Source: an uncultured Chlorobiaceae bacterium (lineage in GTDB: Bacteria; Bacteroidota; Chlorobiia; Chlorobiales; Chlorobiaceae). From it: a DNA stretch of 64,000 nucleotides. Shown piece by piece: positions 36,507-45,031 of this stretch; position 1 is the stretch's first letter; every line of letters begins with the position of its first letter. Made by a program: the position numbers and the translations under genes. The stretch lies in NCBI GenBank assembly GCA_903871235.1, contig CAIQGA010000025.1, positions 1 to 64,000 of the forward strand. The letters are read 5' to 3'. Under the pieces are notes generated by a model. It did not search any database, was not told the origin of the DNA, and saw nothing but the letters and a program-made list of their open reading frames with translations.

Positions 36507-37595
36507 ATGGCCGTCACAGAACATCTGAAGCTCCTCAAAGAGGGCGTTACCACGTGGAACCTCTGGCGTCAGGAACATCCGGAGATAGTGCCGGATTTGC
36601 ACGAAGCTCTGCTTGCCACACTTGACCTGCGGGGCGCCAACCTCTCAGCCGTCGATCTTGGAGGTGCAAACCTTGCAAAAGCGAAGCTTGTAGGTGCAAA
36701 TCTTGCAGACGCGGATCTCCGTGGTGCTGATCTCCGTGGTGCTGACCTCAGCAGAAGTAACCTCACCGGAGTCAATTTCAGCAAAAGCACCATCGATATC
36801 TGCACCATCTATCGTGACATTGAGGGGTGTGATATTGGCGCAAATGGTCTCTACTCATCCCTCACCGACTCGGCAGCCTTGTTCAGAATCGACCCGCCAG
36901 GCAACTCCATGCAGGGAGCCAACGCCGATGCCGTCATCGAAAGCCTCCGTCATGCCCGCAAGCTTCACACCTTCTCTCTCCTGCTCGCGGGCATCGCCAT
37001 GCTTTTTATCGTCATCAAACCGAAAACCATTACGCTGCCCTATCTTTCCGGCTCGTTCAAGTTCGACGATATCAGCTATGCCTTTCTGGCCATGATTCTC
37101 TCCACCTTTTTGTTAAGCCAGGTATCCTCTTTTATCGACTCCGCACTGCAAGGGGCGCACTATCTTAACGACCGCAGGTCCGCAATGCTCGTTGGTCACT
37201 TTCCCTGGCTTCTTTCAAAGTATGAAAGTGATGCGGCCAATCGCCGGCAATCGAAAATCATGCGTTTTTTTCTGGTTTTTCATCCCGCCATCTACCTCTA
37301 TTTTTTTTTGAAATGGGATTTGTTCTTCAGCGGCGACTGGGAAGGCATCATGCAGCACTATAAGGAGATGCCGGTCATTTTTGCCGAGTATCTGCTGCCG
37401 GTCTTTTATGTTGTCCTTATCATGCTCTGCCGCCACATTTTTCAGCTTTCTGAAGGGTTTCAGAAGCCGATCCTGTTTGATACCGCAACCGAGCGCGGAC
37501 GGCACACGGAGATGGAACGGCTTGCTGAAGCCGTCGAAAAGCAGGCATCACGAACAGCCGAACTTGTTGAACTTATGCGCAAAAGGGAGGCGTGA
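36507..37595 (+). CDS. Pentapeptide-repeat membrane protein
   Basis: A 362-residue protein of three parts. Residues about 35-95 form a run of A(D/N)LxG pentapeptide repeats (DLRGANLSAVDLGGANLAKAKLVGANLADADLRGADLRGADL), a short right-handed beta-helix. About 150-310 contain four likely transmembrane helices (LLLAGIAMLFIVI, FLAMILSTFLLSQV, FLVFHPAIYLYFFL, YLLPVFYVVLIML). The end (RHTEMERLAEAVEKQASRTAELVELMRKREA) is a coiled coil. No enzymatic domain is seen. The stop is 2 bases before the histidine kinase start, so the two are almost certainly made together, and a signalling partnership is plausible but inferred only from position. Confidence 0.8.
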   Translation: MAVTEHLKLLKEGVTTWNLWRQEHPEIVPDLHEALLATLDLRGANLSAVDLGGANLAKAKLVGANLADADLRGADLRGADLSRSNLTGVNFSKSTIDICTIYRDIEGCDIGANGLYSSLTDSAALFRIDPPGNSMQGANADAVIESLRHARKLHTFSLLLAGIAMLFIVIKPKTITLPYLSGSFKFDDISYAFLAMILSTFLLSQVSSFIDSALQGAHYLNDRRSAMLVGHFPWLLSKYESDAANRRQSKIMRFFLVFHPAIYLYFFLKWDLFFSGDWEGIMQHYKEMPVIFAEYLLPVFYVVLIMLCRHIFQLSEGFQKPILFDTATERGRHTEMERLAEAVEKQASRTAELVELMRKREA

Positions 37596-37597
37596 GA

Positions 37598-39709
37598 ATG
37601 GATCGCATCGGGCAAAAGCTTCTGGAAAATGAACGCCATTGGTTGAACCGTGCACTTCTTGCGCTCAGTAACTGCAATCAGGCGCTGCTTCATGCGAGTA
37701 ATGAGATGGAGCTCCTGCGTGAAATCTGCCGTATTGTTGTTGAAATCGGCGGTTATAAGATGGCCTGGGTCGGTTATGCGGAATATGACGAGGAAAAGAG
37801 TGTACGCCCGGTTGCCCAGGCAGGTTTTGAGGAGGGTTATCTGGAAACGGTTAAGCTCTCCTGGGCAGATGTTGAGCTTGGACAGGGCCCAACAGGAACG
37901 GCAATCCGCACGGGACGGCCATGTGTTGTTAATGATGTTCTTGGAGACCCGCATTTTTTGCCATGGCGCGAAGAGGCAAGAAAGCGTGGTTATACCTCCA
38001 ATCAAAGCTTTCCGCTGAAACAGGGCGACAGGGTGTTTGGCGCTCTTGCCATTTACTCCGCCATGCCGGATGCTTTCAATGCCGAAGAGACAAAGCTCCT
38101 CACCTCACTGGCAGAAAATCTCGCTTATGGAGTCTCCATGTTGCAAAACCGTCAGGCACGTGAAGTGGCGGAGGAGGAGCTTCGTCAAAGTGAGGCACGC
38201 TACAAAAGCCTCTTTCAGAACAAGCATACCGTGATGCTGATCATCGATCCGAAAAATGGTCAGATTATTGACGCCAATGAAGCGGCAGTCGTCTACTATG
38301 GATGGGATCTTGCTGAACTCCGCCGGATGAAAATCAGCCAGATTAACCTGTTGACGGAGCAAGAGGTCGCAAGGGAAATGGAACTGGCCCGCAGTGAAAA
38401 GAGAAATTATTTTCTTTTTCGTCATCGCCGGGCTGACGGCTCAATCTGTGATGTGGAAGTGTTCAGTGGCCCGATTACCATGCTGAATCGCTCACTCCTT
38501 TATTCGATCATTAACGATATTACTGAGCGCTGCAAGATCGAAGAGGAGAGGAAGAAACTTGAAATTCAGCTTCAGCAGTCACAGAAAATGGAGATGGTGG
38601 GAAGGCTGGCCGGTGGGGTAGCCCACGACTTTAACAATATGCTGACAGTTATTCTCGGCCACTCCGAAATGGCCCTTGAACTTTTTGACCCATCTGATGA
38701 AGTCTATGCCGATCTTGAGGCTATTCGTCAGGCGGCGATCCGTTCGTCCGATCTGATCCGGCAACTCCTTGCCTTTGCCCGGAAGCAGATTGTCAGTCCA
38801 AAAATTCTTGAATTGAACACCGCAGTCGAAGAGTTGCTTCCCATGTTGCGGCGCCTCATCGGTGAACATATCACGCTGGTATGGATTCCTGACGGCAAAA
38901 ACTCCCTTATAAACATTGATCCATCGCAGATCGACCAGATTCTTGTCAACCTCCTGGTCAACGCCCGTGATGCCATAAAGGCGAACGGCAGGATTACGCT
39001 TGAAAGCGGCACCTATACGTGTTCTGATATCGCCGGTGAAGCCAGCAACGTCGATGGTCGCCCGGTTGACTGTGTGACGCTTTCTGTTCGTGATGATGGA
39101 TGCGGTATTGATCAAAACAATCTTAAACATATTTTTGAGCCATTTTTCACCACAAAAGAGCCGGGAAAAGGGACCGGGCTTGGATTGTCAATGGTCTACG
39201 GGATTGTCAAACAGAACAACGGCACTATCGAATGCCAGAGCGAACCGGGAAAGGGAACAACCATCATAATTCATCTCCCTCTCTACAACGTCGAGTTGAA
39301 GGAGGATCAGAAAGCACCGACGGAGCAATTGACTCATAAAGGCCACCAGACCATTCTGCTTGTTGAAGATGAGCTGCCCATTCTCAAGCTCTGTAAGCTC
39401 ATGCTTGAACGCAACGGCTACAAGGTGCTTGCGGCTGTTACATCTTCGGAAGCCCTCTCTATGGCGGAAAACTATAATGGTATGATTGACCTGCTGCTGA
39501 CGGATGTGATCATGCCTGAAATGAATGGATCAGAACTTTCAAAAAAAATCCACACATTTCGACCAGAGCTTAAAACGCTCTTTATGTCGGGCTATACTGC
39601 TGACGTTATTGCCAATAACACTCTCCTTAACAGCGGGATTAACTTTATCCAGAAGCCCTTCAACATCAACTCGCTTTCGACAGCCGTGTATAACATCTTT
39701 CATGCGTAA
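37598..39709 (+). CDS. Soluble hybrid histidine kinase (GAF-PAS-HisKA-HATPase-REC)
   Basis: 703 residues from ATG 37598, where GGGAGG is 8 bases upstream; the GTG in the track is too close to it. Domains: GAF about 20-190 (YKMAWVGYAEYDEEKSV, GDRVFGALAIYS), PAS about 205-315 (SLFQNKHTVMLIIDPKNGQIIDANEAAVVYYGW), HisKA with phosphoacceptor motif GRLAGGVAHDFNNMLTVI, HATPase_c (LVNLLVNARDAI, VRDDGCGI, GKGTGLGLSMVYGIV), and REC with Asp in LLLTDVIMPEMNG and KPF lysine. No membrane segment or output domain: it probably signals by phosphotransfer to a partner or via the preceding pentapeptide protein. A strong terminator follows. Confidence 0.93.
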   Translation: MDRIGQKLLENERHWLNRALLALSNCNQALLHASNEMELLREICRIVVEIGGYKMAWVGYAEYDEEKSVRPVAQAGFEEGYLETVKLSWADVELGQGPTGTAIRTGRPCVVNDVLGDPHFLPWREEARKRGYTSNQSFPLKQGDRVFGALAIYSAMPDAFNAEETKLLTSLAENLAYGVSMLQNRQAREVAEEELRQSEARYKSLFQNKHTVMLIIDPKNGQIIDANEAAVVYYGWDLAELRRMKISQINLLTEQEVAREMELARSEKRNYFLFRHRRADGSICDVEVFSGPITMLNRSLLYSIINDITERCKIEEERKKLEIQLQQSQKMEMVGRLAGGVAHDFNNMLTVILGHSEMALELFDPSDEVYADLEAIRQAAIRSSDLIRQLLAFARKQIVSPKILELNTAVEELLPMLRRLIGEHITLVWIPDGKNSLINIDPSQIDQILVNLLVNARDAIKANGRITLESGTYTCSDIAGEASNVDGRPVDCVTLSVRDDGCGIDQNNLKHIFEPFFTTKEPGKGTGLGLSMVYGIVKQNNGTIECQSEPGKGTTIIIHLPLYNVELKEDQKAPTEQLTHKGHQTILLVEDELPILKLCKLMLERNGYKVLAAVTSSEALSMAENYNGMIDLLLTDVIMPEMNGSELSKKIHTFRPELKTLFMSGYTADVIANNTLLNSGINFIQKPFNINSLSTAVYNIFHA

Positions 39710-39710
39710 A

Positions 39711-39750
39711 AAAAGCACCCTGCGGTTTCAGGTGCAGGGTGCTTTTGAAA
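39711..39750 (+). terminator. Intrinsic terminator after the hybrid kinase
   Basis: GCACCCTGC and GCAGGGTGC form a perfect 9-bp stem around a ten-base loop, with an A-run before and TTTT after, right behind the kinase stop. It can act for the convergent csmB gene too. Confidence 0.88.
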
Positions 39751-39771
39751 AGCAGCGATAAAAAAGCTGAT

Positions 39772-39999
39772 TTACTTTTTCGGAGCGATAGCCGCAGAGA
39801 CATTCTGCAACGTCTGATTCAGCGCATTGGTTGCATTGCCAGCCAGTTCAATGACTGACTTGCCCAGAGGCTCAATGGCCTGAGAAGTACTTTTCAGTCC
39901 ACTGGTCATCAGTTCGACTGACTGCTGAAGAAGTGTGCCGCCGGTATTGAGCAAATTGCTGAAGGCGGCTGCGAGATCATTGGTTGTTTCGTTTGCCAT
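39772..39999 (-). CDS. csmB: Chlorosome envelope protein, CsmB type
   Basis: A 75-residue protein: MANETTNDLAAAFSNLLNTGGTLLQQSVELMTSGLK...EPLGKSVIELAGNATNALNQTLQNVSAAIAPKK. The amphipathic pattern and the ending NVSSAIAPK-like tail match the CsmB/CsmF family, abundant proteins in the lipid monolayer around the bacteriochlorophyll-filled chlorosome of green sulfur bacteria. Size is that of CsmB. The call of CsmB instead of CsmF rests on remembered sequence and is the less certain part. Monocistronic: a terminator hairpin lies between it and the convergent kinase gene, and a promoter-like element is seen upstream. Confidence 0.82.
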   Translation of the reverse strand: MANETTNDLAAAFSNLLNTGGTLLQQSVELMTSGLKSTSQAIEPLGKSVIELAGNATNALNQTLQNVSAAIAPKK

Positions 40000-40049
40000 G
40001 ATGTTTACTATTGAGAGGTTATTGGAAAAATAATCGCCAAACCCTTATT

Positions 40050-40104
40050 CCGTTACTGAAACGGCTCTTTACATTAATTTAGAGTATTTTTACAAATTAT
40101 ACCA
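40050..40104 (-). promoter_or_regulatory. Promoter-like element and inverted repeat upstream of csmB
   Basis: On the minus strand TGGTATAAT, an extended -10 sequence, lies at 40096-40104, about 97 bases before the csmB start. Between it and the gene is CCGTTTCAGTAACGG (40050-40064), a 5-bp inverted repeat that could be an operator or an RNA hairpin in the leader. No good -35 box is seen, which fits an extended -10 promoter. Confidence 0.4.
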
Positions 40105-40270
40105 AGACAATTCTTCTGATCATCGTCTCCGTGGCCTTTCCGAAAAAAGCGTGGCGCCAGTGTTGATGCTGAAAAAATGTCTTCTTGTTACCCTGTAGCA
40201 ATTGTTAGATTCGGTGAGATTTTTTTTCTGACACGCTTTTCCCATAACATTAAAAGAGTCAACAACCATC

Positions 40271-40753
40271 ATGAAACTCAACGCACAACCCCGTGTCACC
40301 CGGCTTGGGATGAGCTTCTTGCTCATTGCATTGTCTCTGTTTACGCTTCCCGCACTCTCTTCTGCCGCAAAGATTGGCGACAACTATGGAGGAGGAATTG
40401 TTTTTTTTGTCGACAAGAGTGGTCAACACGGCCTGATTGCCGCCAAGACAGACATCTTGGGCCGCTCTTCCGGCAGTGCTTCTGATGGGCGTTTTATTTG
40501 GCCCGACGCCCAGGCAAAATGCAGTGACCTGGTCAGCAACGGCTACAGCGACTGGTTTTTGCCAAACAAGGAGCAGTTGAAACAGTTGTATCTCCAGAAA
40601 AGCATTGTCGGCGGCTTTACCGGCACCGGCTATTGGAGTTCAACAGTGAGCATGGCTGACCGTGCATGGGTGCAGCTCTTCTCCAACGGCATCCAACTCA
40701 GCTTCAACACGATCCACTACTTCGTTCGCGTCCGTGCTGTCCGTGCTTTTTAG
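40271..40753 (+). CDS. Exported DUF1566 (Lcl-type) domain protein
   Basis: A 160-residue protein with a signal peptide (LGMSFLLIALSLFTLPALSSA) and one complete DUF1566 domain: IGDNYGGGIVFFVDKSGQHGLIAAKTDI, WPDAQAKCSDLVSNGYSDWFLPNKEQLKQLYLQK, GGFTGTGYWSSTVSMADRAWVQLFSNG and the terminal YFVRVRAVRAF. The fold is C-type-lectin-like; some relatives bind collagen or other surface ligands, but no function is established in phototrophs. A truncated copy lies at 12.4 kb. Monocistronic, between csmB and a methyltransferase remnant. Confidence 0.82.
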   Translation: MKLNAQPRVTRLGMSFLLIALSLFTLPALSSAAKIGDNYGGGIVFFVDKSGQHGLIAAKTDILGRSSGSASDGRFIWPDAQAKCSDLVSNGYSDWFLPNKEQLKQLYLQKSIVGGFTGTGYWSSTVSMADRAWVQLFSNGIQLSFNTIHYFVRVRAVRAF

Positions 40754-40995
40754 CCAGGTGTGACTATTGCAAGCGTCCCAGGTTAACGAAAAAAATTGAT
40801 GAGCTGCTCTGACTAACTTCGACAGATGGTGTTTTTTGCTCCACCATCTTCATGATCTTGCTGATCGTCCGGTTTTTCTTCAGGATAAAATTTTTCTCAA
40901 AGTATTTTAACTGCTTGAAATTGCCCGGTAATTATATTTCTCCGTTAGATTTTAGTAAATCCTGGTCGAAAGACTATTCAGCAGAAGATAATGAT

Positions 40996-41130
40996 ATGCA
41001 GGCGAAAGAGCGCTGGGAACAGGTTTATATGAGCAAGTCAACTGATTCGATGAGTTGGTTTCAAGAGCACGCATTGTGCTCATTGCAATTGATTCGCAAA
41101 AACGGCGTTGAACTATCGGCCACGATCTGA
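40996..41130 (+). pseudogene. N-terminal fragment of a class I methyltransferase
   Basis: From ATG 40996 the frame reads MQAKERWEQVYMSKSTDSMSWFQEHALCSLQLIRKNGVELSATI, which matches the start of a common SAM-dependent methyltransferase family (A-K-x-H/R-W-E-x-V-Y...SWFQEHA...SLxLI). It stops just where the SAM-binding motif IDVGGG should follow; a weak trace (EVGEA) continues in the +1 frame. The catalytic domain is lost, so this is a dead gene. The part of the track ORF upstream of 40996 shows no similarity. No gene was recognised in the 219 bases from here to recD2. Confidence 0.72.
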
Positions 41131-41349
41131 AGTAGGAGAAGCTCTATTTTACGGGAATCGCATAAAAAATATTATCAAAAGATTTTTTGTTTCATGCTAA
41201 AACATCAAAATCCTGCCTTTCGGTATCGTGGTTGTTCCAACCGTACTGCTGATCTTGCTCCCCACATCGCAAGTATTTTGGCGGCAGCTTATTGTGTTGT
41301 GCCAGGTCGAGTCGAGAATGTCGGTGTATAACCTAACCTTACGCTTTTA

Positions 41350-43578
41350 ATGAGTGAGAGCCAACCCGCCAATCCCGGCGAGGAGCGCATTACCGGTATT
41401 GTTGAAAAGGTGAGCTTTTTCAGCGAGTCTTCGGGGTTCAGTGTTTTGCGCCTCGGCAGAAACGGGGAGCGTGATGCGGTGACGGTGGTAGGCTATGTTG
41501 CTGCGGTTAACCTTGGGCAGCATGTTGAGGCGGTCGGTTGCTGGCATAACGACAAGACCTGGGGGTTGCAGTTCAAGGCAACCCATATTCTGGTTGTCCC
41601 TCCCGATACGCTTGAGGGAATTACGAAATATCTCTGCTCTGGCATGGTCAAGGGAATCGGGCTTCGCTTGGCAAAAGTGCTGGTGCGGGCTTATGGAATG
41701 GAGGTATTCACGGTTATTGAGGATCATCCAGAACAATTGCTTGAGATTCAGGGTATTGGCAAAAAAAAGTTGAAGCAGATTGTTGCTGGTTGGGCGGAGC
41801 AGAGGGCGGTTAAAAAAATCATGCTCTTTCTGCACTCTCATGGGGTAAGCACGTCGCGCATCGCCCGGATTTTTCGTCTCTATGGTGATGATGCTGTGGC
41901 GATGGTGAGTGCCAACCCCTATCGCCTGATTGTCGACATACCGGGAATTGGCTTCCGGATTGCTGATCAGATTGCCCGCAATATTGGCATGGCGCCCGAC
42001 TCTCTGTTGCGTGTCGGGGCGGGTATTGGCTGTGCGCTTCAGGAACTCTCGTTTGAGGGGCATTGCCGGGTTCCTGAGCCGATGCTGCTTGCTGCCTGCA
42101 GGAGGCTTCTCAATATTTCGGAGCCTGTGCTTGAAGAGGCTCTTGCGCAGGAACTCTCCATTGGCACCGTCGTTGCTGTTGACGATGAGGGCGCAAAGAG
42201 TTATTACCTTGTTGCTCTTTTTCGGGCGGAGAGGGGAGTTGCCAAAAGTATTGGGCGCATTATGCCGGGTGCGCTTCCCTGGGGAGTTCTTGATTTGGCA
42301 ACGGTTATTCCTGCGGCGGAGGATGTGTCGGCCATTAAGCTGTCGGAGTCGCAGCGGAGTGCCGTGGCGCTTGCGCTTTTAAGCAAGTTCACGGTTATTA
42401 CCGGCGGGCCTGGCGTGGGTAAAACCACCATTATCAACACAATTCTTGACATTCTTGAGACGGAGGAGCTGAAGGTGCTCCTTTGCGCTCCAACCGGGAG
42501 GGCGGCTAAACGGCTCTCTGAGGCGACCGGTATGGAGGCGAAAACCATCCACCGCCTGCTTGAATATGATCCTCATGCCCGCGATTTCAGGCGAGGCAGC
42601 TCTTATCCTCTTGAGGCTGATCTGGTTATTGTTGATGAGGCCTCCATGATTGATGTGGTGCTGATGAACCGTTTGCTGGCGGCGATCTCCAACCGTTCAG
42701 CCCTCATTGTTGCCGGTGATGTTGATCAGCTTCCCCCGGTTGGCCCGGGATTTGTGCTGGCCGACATGATCCACTCCGGAGCGCTGCCGGTGGTGCGTTT
42801 GACGGAGATTTTCCGGCAGGCCCAATCTTCCATGATTATTGTCAATGCTCATCGTATCAATTGCGGGGAGTTGCCCCTTCCCTCTCCCCGGTCAGGAACG
42901 GCTGATGAGGGCGCAGTGGAGCTTTCCGACTTTTATGTTGTGCCCTCCGGGAGTACGGAGGATATTTTGCGAAGGCTGTTGCTGGTGGTTGCTGAACGCA
43001 TTCCGACCCGATTCGGAATGGAGCCGCTTCGTGATATTCAGGTGCTGACACCGATGAACAAGGGGGTGCTTGGTACCAAAGCGTTGAACACGCTTCTTCA
43101 GCAGAGTCTGAATCCTCATGCTGCAAGAAAAATTGTCCGTTTTGAGACCACCTACGCGGAGGGCGACAAGGTGATTCAAATGGTCAACAATTACGACAAG
43201 GAGGTTTTTAACGGTGATATCGGTCGCATTACACAAGTTGACGAGGATGAGAACATGCTGCGGGTTGAGTATGATGGCCGGGAGGTGCTCTATGAGTCTG
43301 GCGAACTTGATGAAATTGCTCTTGCTTATGCCATCACCATTCACAAGAGTCAGGGGTCGGAGTACCCGGCGGTGGTGATTCCTCTCTCCATGCAGCACTT
43401 TACGCTGCTTGAACGAAACCTCATCTACACGGCCGTGACACGGGCCAAAAAACTGGTGATGATTATCGGTGACCCGCAGGCACTCGCTATGGCCATTGGC
43501 AACAAGCGCTCTTCGCAGCGCTTGACCGGCCTTGCGGCAAGGATTTCAGACGAAATGGAAGAGAAGCTCCGGCAATGA
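41350..43578 (+). CDS. recD2: ATP-dependent RecD2-type DNA helicase
   Basis: Superfamily 1B 5'-3' DNA helicase of 742 residues. The N-terminal region has an OB-like strand set (ITGIVEKVSFFSESSGFSVLRLGR) and helix-hairpin-helix segments (MVKGIGLRLAKVLV, EIQGIGKKKLKQI, DIPGIGFRIADQIA) that mark RecD2 as opposed to RecBCD-type RecD. The motor has Walker A GGPGVGKTTI, Walker B LVIVDEASMIDV, GDVDQLPPVGPG, and the final IHKSQGSEYPAVVIPL...YTAVTRAKK. RecD2 acts in repair and replication-fork processing in bacteria without RecBC. A clear ribosome site is missing in front of ATG 41350. Confidence 0.95.
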   Translation: MSESQPANPGEERITGIVEKVSFFSESSGFSVLRLGRNGERDAVTVVGYVAAVNLGQHVEAVGCWHNDKTWGLQFKATHILVVPPDTLEGITKYLCSGMVKGIGLRLAKVLVRAYGMEVFTVIEDHPEQLLEIQGIGKKKLKQIVAGWAEQRAVKKIMLFLHSHGVSTSRIARIFRLYGDDAVAMVSANPYRLIVDIPGIGFRIADQIARNIGMAPDSLLRVGAGIGCALQELSFEGHCRVPEPMLLAACRRLLNISEPVLEEALAQELSIGTVVAVDDEGAKSYYLVALFRAERGVAKSIGRIMPGALPWGVLDLATVIPAAEDVSAIKLSESQRSAVALALLSKFTVITGGPGVGKTTIINTILDILETEELKVLLCAPTGRAAKRLSEATGMEAKTIHRLLEYDPHARDFRRGSSYPLEADLVIVDEASMIDVVLMNRLLAAISNRSALIVAGDVDQLPPVGPGFVLADMIHSGALPVVRLTEIFRQAQSSMIIVNAHRINCGELPLPSPRSGTADEGAVELSDFYVVPSGSTEDILRRLLLVVAERIPTRFGMEPLRDIQVLTPMNKGVLGTKALNTLLQQSLNPHAARKIVRFETTYAEGDKVIQMVNNYDKEVFNGDIGRITQVDEDENMLRVEYDGREVLYESGELDEIALAYAITIHKSQGSEYPAVVIPLSMQHFTLLERNLIYTAVTRAKKLVMIIGDPQALAMAIGNKRSSQRLTGLAARISDEMEEKLRQ

Positions 43579-43663
43579 TCGCCGCTTTTTTATTATATTA
43601 CAGGCCATTCGTTCCCGCTGAGTGTAAGCCAGCCGGTATTTCCGAAATCATTAGCGCTGTTTT

Positions 43664-45022
43664 ATGAAGATCGTGAAGACATTGAATCTTGTACGTCTCT
43701 GTATGTTCCAGATGGGTTTCGGCCTTATGCTCGGCTTCATTCAGGATATTCTGAACCGGGTCATGATCAAGGAGTTACTGCTGCCGGCAACTATCGCGTT
43801 AGGGCTTATCAGCCTTAAGGAGCTTCTGGCCATTTTTGGCGTCAAGGTGTGGATCGGCAACATGTCGGACCGCTTCAGCATTTTTGGTTACCACAGGACA
43901 CCCTACATCCTTCTCGGGCTGTTGAGCTGCGTTGTTGCTTTCGTGCTTTCACCAACGGCGGCCTATGAAGTGAAGGTAGGCGGTACAGCCTTTTCCGAGA
44001 TGCTCCCTGCTTTGCTGACCGATGTCGGTTTGTGGAAGCTCGCCTTTATTTTTCTACTGTTCGGTTTTGGTCTGCAGGTCGCGACCACAGCCTATTACGC
44101 ACTGATTGCCGATGTTGTGCCTGAAGAGCATATTGGCAAGATAACCGGAGCGAGCTGGACCCTCATGGTTCTAACGGCGATCATTTCGAACTGGAACATG
44201 GGCAATTATCTGACGGTTTTTACTCCTGAACGGCTGACGCAGGTGGCTGAAATCGGCGGTCTCATCACACTTTGTTTCGGGCTTGTGGCCGTTCTCGGTG
44301 TAGAAAACCGCAACGCGGACGCAGCCAAGGGCAAGGGAAAGCACAGTATCAGCTTTTCACAGTCGGTACGACTGCTTTCCTCGTCTCCGAGGACACTGCA
44401 GTTCGCTTTCTATATTTTTATCTCCATTTTTGCGCTCTTTGCCAACGAAGTCGTTATGGATCCTTTTGGTGCGGAAGTTTTCGGGATGAAGGTTTCAGAA
44501 ACTACCAAGCTGTTTAAGCCGATGATGGGCGGCACCCAGCTCATTTTCATGCTCGCTACAGGTTTTCTGCTTTCACGGATCGGGTTCAAGCGGGGTGCCT
44601 ATTTCGGCAATACGTTCAGTGCAATCGGATTCGCCATCATTATTGCCGCAGGTTTCATGCACGACCAGTCAGTGCTTCGCGTTGGTCTTGTTGTGACCGG
44701 TATGGGACTGGGTGCGGCAAGTGTTTCCAACATCTCGATGATGATGAATATGACAGCGGGTCGCAGCGGTATCTATATCGGCTTATGGGGCACCGCCCAG
44801 AGTCTTGCCATTTTTATCGGTCATTCCGGAGCTGGCGTGATCCGTGATGTAATCTATACCCTCTCCGGCAACCACATGATGGCTTATGCCGTCATATTTG
44901 TTATTGAGATTCTTGCCTTTACGGCATCGAGCCTTTTGCTGCCCCATATTTCCAAGGAGGCTTTCGAGGCCGAGAGCGAAGCGAAAATGGCGGAATTCGC
45001 CGTTACAGCGAAGGCTGGCTGA
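43664..45022 (+). CDS. PucC-like (BCD family) major facilitator protein
   Basis: A 452-residue membrane protein with about twelve helices. The start KTLNLVRLCMFQMGFGLMLGFIQDILNRVMIKELLLPATIALGLISLKELLAIFGVKVWIGNMSDR and HRTPYILLGLLSC agree with the PucC/LhaA/Bch2 group of the major facilitator superfamily. In purple bacteria these proteins assist assembly of light-harvesting complexes, probably by delivering bacteriochlorophyll. Green sulfur bacteria lack LH1/LH2, so here a role in pigment movement to the chlorosome, FMO or reaction centre is inferred. A radical SAM gene starts 9 bases downstream. Confidence 0.88.
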   Translation: MKIVKTLNLVRLCMFQMGFGLMLGFIQDILNRVMIKELLLPATIALGLISLKELLAIFGVKVWIGNMSDRFSIFGYHRTPYILLGLLSCVVAFVLSPTAAYEVKVGGTAFSEMLPALLTDVGLWKLAFIFLLFGFGLQVATTAYYALIADVVPEEHIGKITGASWTLMVLTAIISNWNMGNYLTVFTPERLTQVAEIGGLITLCFGLVAVLGVENRNADAAKGKGKHSISFSQSVRLLSSSPRTLQFAFYIFISIFALFANEVVMDPFGAEVFGMKVSETTKLFKPMMGGTQLIFMLATGFLLSRIGFKRGAYFGNTFSAIGFAIIIAAGFMHDQSVLRVGLVVTGMGLGAASVSNISMMMNMTAGRSGIYIGLWGTAQSLAIFIGHSGAGVIRDVIYTLSGNHMMAYAVIFVIEILAFTASSLLLPHISKEAFEAESEAKMAEFAVTAKAG

Positions 45023-45031
45023 CGGTAAAAA

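Noticed and set aside
40120-40383. 87-residue minus-strand ORF between csmB and the DUF1566 gene
   Set aside because: Covers the csmB upstream region and the antisense of the DUF1566 signal peptide; no recognisable family.
41194-41331. 45-codon frame upstream of recD2
   Set aside because: Starts with ATG and has a fair composition, but no ribosome site and no similarity; not enough to call a gene.
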